Assembly: GCA_013339895.1 (NCBI GenBank)
Contig: JABACO010000005.1
Location: 4,812,013 to 4,876,012 of the forward strand
Reading direction: 5' to 3'
From: Ephydatia muelleri
Lineage: Eukaryota; Porifera; Demospongiae; Spongillida; Spongillidae
DNA: 64,000 nt
Shown: positions 22,800 through 35,200 of the stretch, one piece after another
How the letters are laid out: each line of letters opens with the position of its first letter
Position numbering within the stretch: position 1 is the stretch's first letter
The notes under the pieces: generated by a model
The model's input: the letters and a program-made list of their open reading frames with translations, nothing else
What the model was told of the DNA's origin: nothing
Database searches by the model: none
Program-made: the position numbers and the translations under genes

Positions 22800-25700
22800 T
22801 CACACCCATGAACCATATAGATAGGACAAGCTCATGTGATAGTACCACAGCATGTAGCTCACTTGCTCAATTTCTCTTTCACTCATGGCATCACTGTGCT
22901 GATCTCCTTCTAAGGCATTTGAAGCACTTTCGATATGTTGCTGCTTTGAGGTGTTGTAAAGGGAGCTGTACAAAGCCTTCACACGTGCATCAGGAACGTC
23001 TGCACTGTCCTGTAAGGGAATGACATATGGGCTCATTTGATGGGCAGCCATGTTGGGTTATGATGTCATTTAATAGATGGTGTATGCTTGGGTGGGGCCT
23101 CTGGTGCATGTATAATGCACTGATGGTTTGTGGTTTGATGCACATTTCTCTGACCTCCAAGCTGCATTTCACATCTTCCATGCAGATATGCAAACTTGTG
23201 TTTTTTGCATCAAGAGAGGTTGACCTGAAATTATCATGTAAGACAATGTGTATGTCAATTTTTAATCCTCTAATAATTCCCCACCTCAGAATTGTCTGCA
23301 CACCATCTGTAGAATAGTTGTTGGGTTCACTTCTATAGAAAGCTGCGACTAAAGTTACCTTTTGTCTGTGCTTCACACAGCAAACACAACGAGATATCAC
23401 AATTAAAAGTACCAATGACAGCACTGGTACTATACCAAACGATAGGAAAGGTAGGAAAGCTTTATTGATTTGTTCTGAATAGAGAGAAGTAAACAAGAGA
23501 ATTGTCTATTGCTTGAACAATCAATGTGATCCAATGCATTGTGTAAGATACATTTGTGCACATGAAATACAACAGATGGCTTCTCACCCAAAACACTCTT
23601 CACTTCATCACTGTGAGGCCCAATCCTTGAATCACTGATAGTAGCTATGGAGATGAAGAAGACTGAGGTGTCAGTAGCATTGAAGTCAATGGTAAATTGG
23701 CACATGGTGGTATCACAGTGATCTGAGGAAACTGGAACTTGATTGAGAATAAGATCATCTTTGGATGACACTCTCATAGTATAGGTCAACTTGTTGTTTC
23801 CTACCTGCAGATAGCACAGTCAACAATGCTGTAATATTAGTACTGACCTCTGTACCTACCACTGGAGTCCATGTCACTTGCAAGTGTACAGTACTTGGGG
23901 TAGAGATCACATGATAGGCATGAATATTCTGTGGTGGACTGGGTACTGGAAAGAGAGGGTAACATGTTTATTGTAGATGGCTTCATAGCTTCTTACATGT
24001 CCACATATCAATGGTGGCACTACTCCTTCCAGCACAGTTAGATCCTTCAACTGTTATGGTGTAGAGGGAGTCACTGACCAGGTTATTAAATGTCATGGAG
24101 CTTGTGCTCATTGTGGTTGAGATGCTGTTTGTTTGACTGACTGTTGTCCCTGTCTTAACACTAACAATGACAGTAGTAGGTTCGCCCAGTGGCATCGATG
24201 AAACAGACCATTGAACAGCTATTTTTGTGCAGCTGGGTACCACTGACATGTTTGGTGTATGAGGAGGTGCTGTATAGTGTTATTATAGTAATGTGATTAC
24301 TACACAGTGTACCACACCTCAAAGGTGAAATATTTGCAGCTAGCAATGACACAAAAACTCACAATAATATAATTCATCAGCACAAGCAGCACCAATGGTT
24401 GTCACATGCATCGTTCAAAACAACATCAGGATGGTAGAGTAAAACAAATGTGTGAATATATTTCTATGCTTTCTCCTTACTTACAGAAATATGAGTTACA
24501 TCACGAGTGAAAGAGGTTTGTGAAAAAATATATATGTACGACATTTCAAACTAAGGAATAAGGTTAATTTTATGATTAGATAGATAGCTTGATGTATGCA
24601 GCTTATTAATGCTTCAGATGTACGTATTCTCCTCAATTATAAATGTACAGGAAACATTATCACCAGAAAGCTGCACTCAACGCTAGTTTTGATTTAATTC
24701 ATTGCTCATCTATATTTTCATGATTAGTGAACTATAATATTGTTTGAACCAAGGAAAGGAGGGGAGCAGAGGAGAGAGAATGATGGAGACATTCCAGTCT
24801 TTCTGCATGAATCGATTTACTAGAACCTGTAACTCACCTGCAATAGATATGGTTGCATTTCCTATAAGAAATAAGCTACTTCCATTATAGTTCATACATC
24901 TTATTTCTGTTCCATTTAACCCCAGTGTTGCAACAGCAGACAATGAGGAGTTAACACATCCAGAGTTGGCTACATTCTGTGCTGTAAATGGTCCACAGGT
25001 ACCATGTTGAGAGCTAGAGCTGGGATTGCAGCCACCATACTTGGGTTGGAGAAGGGTTATCTTCTCATCACTGTTTGTGCATGTTCCATTTGGTAGCAGC
25101 CATTTTGTGTATCCAAGCTGTTGTGCCGCAATGTTGCAGATGAAATTGAGTGTGGTGTCTGGACAAATTGCCTTTGGACAACTGGTGCCATTGTTCAACT
25201 GACAGACCAGGTACTCAGGTTTGCCTGCAATAGAATGGGTATTCACCTGAAATGTCACATAATCTGCACCTACTACACGGACTGGTTTCTCAAGATGGTA
25301 TGAAAACACAGAACTCAAAATTCAACTAATGTATTTCATTGCATGTTCAAAAATGTAGTAATTGCTCTAGCTTGTTTGTGAATAGGATCATCATAGCAAA
25401 TAAGAACAATCTGTCTTTTGCTCAAGCTGATTTTCTTATCATCAACACTAAGCTAATACTTTGAACGGTAAAAAGACCTAGTAGTGCACATACCTCAGCC
25501 TCTTTTATTTTACTTAGTCTGTTACATCAGTGAGTGAAAATCAGTTACAATAATTCTTGGCTGGATTGAAGGAATAATTCTGCTGATTGTTTTTCTATTA
25601 ATTTATATTTCTCATATAATTGTCATGCATAAGCAATTATGCCTTTAGTTATAGTATTAAGAAGCTCTCTGCAAGTGATTAGCAATAATTTTCATCCCGG

Positions 25701-25819
25701 AGCTATATATCGTGCTACGCATACATGTATGTACAGTGGAGAAAACGTAGCCCGCGTTCCTAGAATGGAAACTTACCGTAGTGCTGTAATAGAAGCATTG
25801 ACCAGATCTTCAGAAGCAT
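22800..25819 (-). CDS. REC-B: long-form Ig-FN3-FN3 single-pass receptor, apparently intact
   Basis: Seven exons on the minus strand, all joins in frame (total 1332 nt, 443 residues): 25819-25777 signal peptide (MLLKIWSMLLLQHY); 25224-24838 Ig-like domain (EYLVCQLNNGTSCP, WLLPNGTC, KYGGCNPSS, CGPFTAQNV, EIRCMNY), with at least seven Cys and several N-glycosylation sequons; 24269-23997 FN3 (TKIAVQWSVSS, LVSDSLYTITVEGSNCAG); 23945-23860 and 23804-23588 second FN3; 23474-23359 membrane segment (FLPFLSFGIVPVLSLVLLIV, then CVCCVKHRQ); 23009-22800 tail. The tail differs from all other copies: no EVGTN repeats, but VKALYSSLYNTS and VSYMLWYY, giving YxxL and other tyrosine motifs. Extra tail exons between 23359 and 23009 cannot be excluded. 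REC-B lies head to head with REC-C. Likely a plasma-membrane receptor; ligand unknown. Confidence 0.8.
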
Positions 25820-27366
25820 GTTCTGTGCAGCAGAAACAAATGAGTATTTATAACGAATGACACATGCTTTTTTAATACACTTTTTCCGATAACTATAAAA
25901 TGATATATCTGAAATCTGATTTTATAGCGTTGTGCATTTTGGTGTCGATACAGTCACGCTGTGGAATCTTTTACAACGTTTATTGCTACTACGTATATCG
26001 CGCAAGAAAGGTTCAGGTGCGTTCGTTTCGCATTACGGGCGTCAATCAAACATCGCGTTTGGTTGCTCTTCGAAGTCATGTGGCGTTGAGACAAATGCGG
26101 ATTTGCATGTATAGGGCCTCACTTGGTAGAGACACGTCGCGGTGGTAGACATTTACAAAGATATGTGAGTATTGTAGAGCATCATAAGTAGTTGAACGTG
26201 AGATCTTCATCAGTTATATATCTTATCTCAGAAGGTTAGATCATGTTTTATATCATATCTGCACATCGATATCAACTCAAAGTCATGCAGTCACTCACCC
26301 GTTTTGTCATGCAGTGCATGCCTATTGGTACGAAACCATCAATGAGGAATACAGCCTGTGTACATCTGATTGCAGCAGAAATAATAATCAATGATGTATG
26401 TTCAAAAACATACTGAAGCGATTTATACTCCGTATACTCACGCGCAGGTACTCAGTCACAGAAGCACGCATACTCCGACGAATAACCGATTAAAATCTAT
26501 ATTGCGGCCTTTATATTGTGCGTGTGTAGTCCGATTTTATACGACAGGCTGCGGTCGCGTTAAGCCCAACTAGTTTTCATCTCACAGTTCGCAGCTATAT
26601 TTTTATTCATAGTCGTTGATACAATTAAGGGCGTCTGGTCTCCATGCGACTTTATGGCCGTCTAGCTCCATGCAACGCAACTGGCGCAAGCTCCGCTAAT
26701 AATGGTGGCTATAGTAACGGAATTTGTTGTTGAGATAAAATAAACATTATAACACAATGGGCTTGTTTACGGTGCTAATCTTTAATAATTACGGAGCGCT
26801 TGAAACTAAAGCGAGAAGGGAAAGCGAATCGCCGGATCCATTCAAAAATCATCCGCTGAGAGCCGGCTGTAGTAAGTGCACGCCATTGAGTTGCAGATCT
26901 ATAACTGTCTATAGATCTGTTGGCATAGTTAAAACTTCTCGTCTTATGACATTGCCAAAACAAAATCCTTGATGTAGAAGCTCCTTACGAAAAAGAAATC
27001 TGTTACTATATACGTGGTACGTTATACTATACAGGTATATATACGGTCCAAGTTACACTCTACTCATATAATGCTACTTTTTCTACTGATGTGACAGATA
27101 TACATGTACTTGACGATGTTGGTGGTCCTTCTACTAGGACGTGATTGTGAGTAAACACATTAATTCAGTTCCATTTAGGGGTTAAGCACTTCAATCAGAT
27201 TGTGTGTCGGGGTGTTGTAAAGTTATATATTTTTAAACGTGTGTGATTGATTATATTACTGCAACGTTACTCTATATTCCACAACTAACATTTAAAATGC
27301 GTATCAAAAGGTTGTCTAACGTATAGATGCACAAAACAAACCCGTGCATGTGTTATATTCGCCCAG
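25820..27366. promoter_or_regulatory. Head-to-head spacer 2 between REC-B and REC-C
   Basis: Its REC-B side matches the upstream regions of the other long-form genes; its REC-C side matches spacer 3 inverted. It holds a candidate first exon for REC-C (26757-26871). Transcription start signals cannot be placed by eye. A shared or bidirectional promoter is inferred from the divergent arrangement and repeated conservation. Confidence 0.5.
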
Positions 27367-29800
27367 GTGTATCCGAATATCTGGTATGTCAGCTCAGCAG
27401 TGGCGCCAGTTGTCCAAGGTTTGTCTACCCCAACACCGCTCTGCTGTTCATATGCAACATTGAGGCACAGCAGCTCGGGCTCACAGCATGGCTGCTACCA
27501 AACGGAACATGTACAAACCAAGAATACACCGAGAGGATTGTCCTCCTCCAACCAAAGTATGGTGGCTGCAATCCCAGCTCTAGCTCTCAACATGGTACCT
27601 GTGGACCATTTACAGCACAGAATGTAGCCAGCTCTGGATGTGTTAACTCTTCATTGTCTGTTGTTGCAACACAGGGGTTAAATGGAGCAGTAATAAAATG
27701 TATGAACTATGATGGGAGTAGCTTATTTCCTATTGGAAATGCAACCATATCTATTGTGGGTAAGTTGACAGCCGCAATCGCACTCGTTGCACGTGCTAAT
27801 TGTCAGTTCAATTTGCTCTTTCCAATTATATTTTTCAGTTCCTTATTGTATATACCGTATTAAAAATCCTCAATAAAACAAATGATCACAAAATATGTAT
27901 ACTAATCGTTAAAAAAAATTACAGGAATTGAAATAAACATGCCTTTGTTTGATACATATGCAACGGTACAAAGCTTGACAGTTTTCCTTGCACTTCTGCA
28001 AAATCTTTACTCCATGATTGGCAACATAACCCCTATATATGATCCATTGGTTTTCTTGACAACACACTAGCTTAGTAACTAAGTCTCTATCTTGGTACTA
28101 CTAGGCCCCAATACTTGAACTGCTAGGTCTTTGTTATTTGCCAATTCTAACTGGACAGGTAGTAGGTAAGATATTTCTTACACAAGGAATTTATGCAAAA
28201 TCTTATGATTTCTAAATTAATTCTGATTTCGTTTTAATTTATTGCAGCATGGCAAGTATACACAACAAGTTTAATCAAGCAATGATGAATATACATGTAA
28301 CTCTTTTGACACTACAATTGACTAAAACTTTCATCCAGTGTGCCCTTACTACAATTGTACTGTGGCATTAAAGGTGATTATTAGCCTTTGACAAATTAAT
28401 AACACCATGCTATTTATGTACAGTGGTCCCACCCCCCCTATAACACCCACCCTGTGGCAATGGCTGGGTGGGTGTTATGTTGGGGGAGGGGTGTTATAGG
28501 GGTGACATAGTGTAGACAAGACTTGGTACATGTAGCATAAAATTTCAGTACATGTACACTATTAACAAGGGAGGAACCTGTTGTGTTGGAGCAGCCCGAG
28601 CCTCTTCAACCTGAGGCTCCTGCAGCTGAAGCCATGCAGTTGTAGCTGGCATGCAGACAGTATATTTACAGCACTCTGTCAGCCACTAACCGTGTACAGT
28701 TTACAGTAACATGCATGTGCTGTGTTTGGGTACAAAACTTGAAGTCAATCAGTTTAATTAAAAGTTTCAAATCAAATGAAATACATCTACATGCACATGC
28801 ATACAAATTAATGCATGTTATGTTTATGCATTTGTACATGATCGACATCGATGTGGTTTAACACATACATCTATAATTTGCTTTCTGATTTACATGTATT
28901 TGATTGATGGGTGTTATAGGGGGGTGTTTTGGCTTTTCTTAGTCTAAAAAACGGCCGTCAGATGGGTGTTATAGAGGGGGGTGTTAAAAAAGGTGGGTGT
29001 TATAGGGGGGGAGGAAGTGGCTCAAAAAATGGACGAAAACGAAGGCAAACCCTCAGATGGGTGTTATGAGGGGGGGGGGTGTTATAGGGGGTGGGTGTTA
29101 TGTGGGGGGACCACTGTATCAGGTCAGCTTCAAAATATTTAACATTTGACATTGGAAAATGTTTCACAGTCCATCCATGCAATAATGAATGTGTGTATAA
29201 TACATTTGTTAATAAATATACACAGTCATGTGAGGTGTGAGCTCCAGATCCATGTGTGCTTATAACCTTTTAGGTTCGGAAATAAGCATAGCTGATGCAT
29301 CAGCGACTGCTGCAATAGTTGCATCAATGGTCACCACAGCAGCCAGTTCATGTCCATCTATGCTGGCAGCTGATACAGCTGCAATTTGTTCATCCATTGG
29401 TACAGTTGTTGGTGTGTCAGTCTCTGTCGCCTCTGTTGTGTCCTTCTCTATGGGAGTGTTGGTGGCTTCTGTTCTCTACTACATTTCAAGAAGGTCCAAA
29501 GAATCATCACACATACCAAGTTCATGTGGTGATCCTGCCAATGTGAATGAAGTGGGCACTAATAAGAAGATGAAGGAAGATGTCCTTGAGCTGAATACAA
29601 ACACTACTTATGGATCACCCACTGTGCAAGAGGTGGGCACTAATAAGGAAATGGAGGGAGATGTCCTTGAGCTGAATACAAACACTGCTTATGGATCACA
29701 TGTTTCATCCACTGTGCACGAGGTGGACACTAATAAGGAAATGGAGGGAGATGTCGTGAAGATGAGAGAAAACATCTCATATGTGTCTGTATTTCATTAA
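27367..29800 (+). CDS. REC-C: short-form Ig receptor with repeat tyrosine tail
   Basis: Two clear phase-1 exons. 27367-27759 encodes an Ig-like domain (SEYLVCQLSSGASCP, LLFICNIEAQQLG, WLLPNGTC, CGPFTAQNVASSGC). 29274-29800 encodes a Ser/Thr/Ala stalk (SEISIADASATAAIVASM), a membrane segment (VVGVSVSVASVVSFSMGVLV) followed by SRRSK, and a tail of three related 27-30 residue units, each with EV(G/D)TNK.M and one tyrosine: NTTYGSP, NTAYGSH and the C-terminal ISYVSVFH. ISYVSV fits the ITIM consensus IxYxxV. No FN3 exons lie between. A candidate first exon at 26757-26871 (MGLFTVLIF, donor GTAAGT, phase 1) is in frame, but its signal peptide looks weak and it is not kept in the related spacer. AATAAA at 29864-29869 is a plausible poly(A) signal. 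The intron contains a pogo-like MITE. Confidence 0.7.
28421..29116. mobile_element. pogo-like (Tc1/mariner) MITE, TA target
   Basis: Ends CAGTGGTCCCACCCCCC (28421) and GGGGGGACCACTG (29116) are inverted and flanked by TA on both sides (28419-28420, 29117-29118). The interior is packed with GGGTGTTATAGGGGG-type repeats in both orientations. The matching intron of REC-E (about 35260) reads through the site without an insert. No transposase. Confidence 0.85.
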
Positions 29801-31589
29801 GTCAATTTGTACCCTTGGAACAAATGTTTAATTATGTAACTGTGTAGAATATCAGTGTATTCAAATAAATTTGTTGTATTTATCTCTCACAACATCATAT
29901 AAATGTGGTGCTCACTGCTTAGTACTTAAAGTACCAAGTATTAAAATTGAACATATAGAGATGCAATTGGTTACAACATTGCCTAGATAACTGGAAGAAA
30001 GTACTGTTTGGAGTTTATGCTCTTTATCTGTGTAGGAACGGGATATCCTTGAGTAAGTGTGGTCTAGTCCCATTGAGCTTTCTCAATTATTACAAACTGG
30101 TTTTGCATGAGTACCACAGTTTTCCACTACTGGGAAGATAAGTATTGAGTATGCAATACTGTTATTCTTCATCTGTATTGAGGTAATAATTGTTATCAAT
30201 AGTGCTCTTTTGAATGCTGTGTTTGTAATCAAAATTCAGACGTAGTTTGACAATACATGATGCTCTTTAAAAAATAACAAAAAAAGAGGTGTACATATGC
30301 AAAGATAAAACAAGGGCTGGCAGTGGATTACAATAGTTACAAAAACCAATGAATGCAGCCTCTGATGTCAGTTTGCATACAAACCTATGTTTTATGATAT
30401 GATTCTAATGTAAATGAATGCATCCAGCTGTATTCTCTATTGAAAATAGCACAAACTAGTGAGTGAGTTGATGCGTGTGAACACATTATAGCATACATGC
30501 ATGTGTTTGCAAGCGTTATGGCTGTTCTAACACATCTATAAACTAATAGTCCACTTCTGCCTTGAATTAGTACATGCATGTCACGTGATGTACCTTAACC
30601 TTCGTTTTTGCTGTGTATGCACATTTTGATTTAACAATATAAAGTATACTGTACTACAGTTTTTAGATGTGGTGCACATAACGTTGCCTTAAGGCAGCAT
30701 CTGGCTCAACTGACCCATGTACCTGGCACAACTGACCCACTTGGCTGGGTTAGTTGTGCCATTCGATACCTGTTGATTTTGAATAATGTCCCTTCCCTCA
30801 CTCACAACCCCAGTCTCTAGTATTCCCATGACATGTACCCTTGTGATGCCCTTTATATTAGACTATTAACTTTACCTTAATAACAAACCCCGGAGGCAGT
30901 ATAAACCTAACCATAAAAATTGGCTCAATTAACCCACTCCTCCTCCAAAGGAAGGCTCCCCCTCCCACGTGTTGAGACAGTCCCATTGCGTGATGATAAC
31001 AAAAGGCAGCTGAAGTCGTGATGTCATCCTACCAGTGTCACTTTATCTTTGTGCACCATATATAGAGGAACTGCTTTGGTATTGCACTATGCTCTCCATT
31101 GTATGCAATTGGTCACCTAGAACAAGAGATGAGTGGTGCACAGGATTACATAATAATATTATCCACACGTGACAGGATCGGAGCAACGCATACAATGTAC
31201 TAGTCTGGAAGAACGATATATATGCCATGCACTATTTGAACGCTTCAATCTCTCACAAAGTACAACGGCTAACCATTTGCAGCAGACAAAACGATTAAGA
31301 ATGAGGAACATCAATGAAATGATCAAGTGACTCATGTACGAGGCAGCATTGGACGTTTCGTAACCATTATGCTCATAGCTGTTTTAGTGTTTATTCTTAC
31401 AGTACGTCCATAAATGAACTTCGTTCACTCTATAATGACGCAATTCTACATCTGAGCCATGCAAAATGCAAGTGAATTAGCTATACACTGCAGTATCCGG
31501 AATGTACGCTTATGAATTACTCGTTGCATCAGAGGGATAATATTTTATTGTCTGTGTTTAATTTTCAAAACTCTGAGGCGTTTTTTTTT
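29801..31589 (+). repeat. Array 3' flank modules with one unique insert
   Basis: Holds both recurrent flank modules (29801-30480 and about 30950-31260). The part 30650-30950 is not shared with other copies in this window and contains repeated CAACTGACCCA motifs; I cannot assign it. No gene. Confidence 0.6.
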
Positions 31590-32173
31590 TCGTATGTGAT
31601 TCCATGCAAACATCAGCGCGAGATAGCAGGTCTGATGAAGATACTGATACGCAGTCGGTTTCCCAAGCGTCTGAATCAGATACGTTCAGCCGGATGGTTA
31701 CAGACCTTCCATTGGATAGCATTTGAAATTATGCCACCTCCAGCTGAATCAGTTTCATTGGATTCAAACACGTGTAAAAGTGACAGCGTAGAGGAAGGTT
31801 AGTGTATACTTCGCATGGCAAAGCTATCAGCTTAGGCGCTCTGCTATTCTATGTGTATAGCTATGGTACGTTTATATTTTCGGACCTCAATTAAATTATG
31901 CGAAGCTCACTCTAACTAGCCTATCTGTTTGGTTAGCGCTGAGTTATTTAGTTAGATCATCAATCATATAGACGCTCGTTAACGAATGCCATATGCATGC
32001 AGTTGACTCATTTCCACACCATTGTAAAACGAGTAGTCCATAAGAGCGTCATGAGGGAAAGCCCCCTAATGTCTCCTTACGCTGTCAATGAATCTTTTAC
32101 AGATCCATCATTCGAAGGAGATGCATATGAATTTCTGGACCATGTGCCTCTTATCTATCGTACATGTCTGTGA
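31590..32173 (+). pseudogene. Acidic exon pair, copy 2 (unknown gene)
   Basis: Plus-strand counterpart of the blocks upstream of REC-D. Block a (about 31600-31797) reads SRSDEDTDTQSVSQASESD and, in another frame, SDSVEE before donor GTTAGT at 31798. Block b (32103-32173, acceptor TTTTACAG, phase 1) reads DPSFEGDAYEFLDHVPLI and ends TGA. A frame change inside block a suggests decay. It could be the 3' end of a separate gene carried along with the REC-D/E unit. Confidence 0.35.
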
Positions 32174-32284
32174 GTCGAAAAAATAAATATACCGTATACT
32201 TTAAATGTACATCATATAGACTGCAAGTGTAGAAATAATTACTTACCTATTGTCTGATACCGTATATTAACATTTCTTCACTAG

Positions 32285-35200
32285 GTTTGTCAGACTACAT
32301 GATTTGCCAATTCAGTAATGGTATCACTTGCCCAACTGCCGTTTTTTGTCCAAACACCTTGATCAATTTCATCTGTAACATTGAGGTACAGCTTGGATTC
32401 ACAGTATGGCTGCTACCAAATCAAACATGCACAAACAAAGAATACACTGAGAGAATTGCCCTCCTTCAACCTAAGTATGGTGGCTGCAATCCCAGCTCTA
32501 GTGCTCAACAGGGTACCTGTGGACCATTTACAGCACAGAATGTAGCCAGCTCCGGATGTGTTAACTCCTCATTGTCAGTTTTTGCAACACCGGGGTTAAA
32601 TGGAGCAAAAATAAGATGCATAAACTATGATGGAAGTAGCTATATCCCTGTTGCCACTGCAACTATATCAGTTATAGGTTGGTCAATGTATTAAATGCGC
32701 ATCGTTTGCTTACATTTATTTGTGCATTAAAATCCTAGATACAAACCTGATTATGATAAACCTATATGAAGATGATATAATTGATATGCTTACTGTTTTA
32801 AAACAATCTCTTTCATACAATCAGCTGCACCTCAGGTTCCAAACATATCAGTGATATCAACTGGCTGTACAAAGATAGAAGTTCAATGGTCTATGTCATC
32901 TGTATCTCCCAATGCTGGAGAACTTACAACAAGAATCGTTACTGTCAAAATGGAAACAAATGCCATCCAAAGTATTGACATATCCAGCCCTTGGAGTGCA
33001 AGTCCCTTGATCTTTCATAACCTTGTCAGCGACACTCTCTACACCATAACATATGAAGCGTCCAACTGTGCTGGTAGAAATGAAACTGTCATTAAGAGTT
33101 GGACATGTGAGCAACTCAAACCCTTGTTATTCAGTCAATGTTACCTCTAAAACCTGTACCCGTACAGTGCCCAGTCCCCCACAAGACATTCATGCTACTC
33201 ATGTGATCAATATAATCATGCAGTCCATGCACCTAGTGGTGACTTGGACAAGTCAGGTAAGCAAGCAGATTGGTGCATTGTGCTGATATTATGTATCCCA
33301 TCCAGTTACATGCAGATAATAATAGCTATTACATCCTCAATGTATCCTCTGAAGATGGCCTGATTTTCAGTGTATCTCAGATTTCCATGGATCATTGTGA
33401 AAATGAATCCAGTTCATGCTACTTTGCTCAAGACTTCAACGATGTGACATTTGCAAAGTACTTTGTCTCCATGGCATCTGTGAGTGGTCTGAGGACAGGT
33501 CCTTTCAGTGCTCAAGTGGAGAGTTTGGGTAGGAAAGGTCAATCCGTAATAACTACTTTATAACCTATAATCCTTTACTTCTGTTGTGGAAGCCTCTAGG
33601 AGCGCCCTATTAAAAGTGATTACTAATCCGTCCATTGTCACCACTACTATAACGTGCACATTCCTGGATGGGCAGCCTTACTACTGCTTGGTGTGCTGTG
33701 GAAGTGATCAGTTGTCCTATCCAATCATGTCTGTGGCTGGGAGGGGTGTGGTGGTCAGTGCTGCAGTGACTAATCTCACAAGCAATCATGTGTACTACTG
33801 CAAAGCATCAGCTACTGTCATCAATAATGGAACTACATGTAATGAGTTCAACGCAACTAGTGCAACTGTCGAATTCAGTTTCAAAACTAACCAAAATATC
33901 CAAGGTACATTTTGTGCATGGGTTCTGTAGGATGTATATATACAAATAACATTGTAGGCGCAATCTAGTTTAACAATGGCAGTTCAATTAGCTGTAAAAT
34001 CAATTCAACGCCTTACAACTAAGAGCCATACTGTAGCATGATGAGTATCATTGAGTTGAAAATATCTGCTGATGAATCCAAATGTGAATATTTTGTTTTC
34101 GATCAAAGCTGCTGCCCACAATAACATTATGAATAATCCCCACAATGTATATATTGAGAACAAAGTGTTTTTAAATTATGTTATATTTCTTTTGTTCTTT
34201 ATCCCAAGATATATTCCTTCATAACGATTCGTCTTTACAAGCAGCAGTCCAGTTACAAGACACATACAAAATTGTAATCAATTGCACATTCCTGGATAAT
34301 TTGCCCCACTTCTGCCTTGCATGCTGTCTATCCAACTCCTCACTCTCAATTGCTAATATATCTGATTCTGCCCGAAGAACTGTTACTGTTGACCTGTATG
34401 GTCTGATGGCAATGGATGGGTCTGCCCTTCACTGCTATGTATCAGCACGAAACACATCAGAAACAAACTGCAATTACATATACCAGTATTATGAAGCAGC
34501 TGGCACAGGTTCACAATCACAGCCAGGTAAATAAACACGACTAGTGCAACTGTCGAATTCAGTTTCAAAACTAACCAAAATGTTCAAGGTACCTTATGTG
34601 CATGGGTTCTTTATGATGCCCAGATAACATTGTAGGTGCAATCTAGTTTGACAATGGCAGCTCAATTTAATAGTAAAATTAATTCAAGGGCTTTAGAACA
34701 AAGAGTTTGTACTATGGCAATGACATAGTCTGCTTTTCTCATATTGTAGCATGATAAGTATCACTGAGTAGAAAATCTCTGTTGATAAATCGAAATGTGC
34801 ATATTTTGTTTTTGATCAAAGCTGCTGCCCACAAAAACATTATGAATAATTGTCCACAAAATGCATATATTGACAACAAAGCGTTTTTGATTATGTTACT
34901 TCTTTTCCCTTATCCCAAGATAAAACTCTTCGTAGCTATTCACCTGTACATGCAGCACCCCTGTTTCAACAGGTAGTAGACAAGATGTGCCTTACACAAG
35001 CAGTGCATGTACAAAAAAGTAATAACTACTAAAATAATTAATTCTCATTTCTTTAAACTTTATTGCAGCATTGCAATGTTAATCACACAGCGGAGGCTAG
35101 AACTATCTAATCAAGCAATGATACTTTATGAGTATACATGTAATTAAAATTGATCAAATCTTTCATCCAGTGTGGTAGTTATGTATTTTCCCCTTGCTAC

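Noticed and set aside
25900-26148. Open frame in spacer 2 that is partly kept in other spacers
   Set aside because: It lies antisense to nothing, its ends shift between copies and stops differ. Conservation follows the recent duplication of the whole spacer.
28421-29116. Repeated GGGTGTTATAGGGGG motifs as a minisatellite
   Set aside because: Bounded by inverted ends and a TA duplication, so better explained as a MITE.
29590-29720. CACTGTG sequences in the tail exons, matching the heptamer of RAG recombination signals
   Set aside because: They are part of a conserved coding repeat, no nonamer lies at 12 or 23 bp, and the RAG1-like element here has no visible catalytic core.
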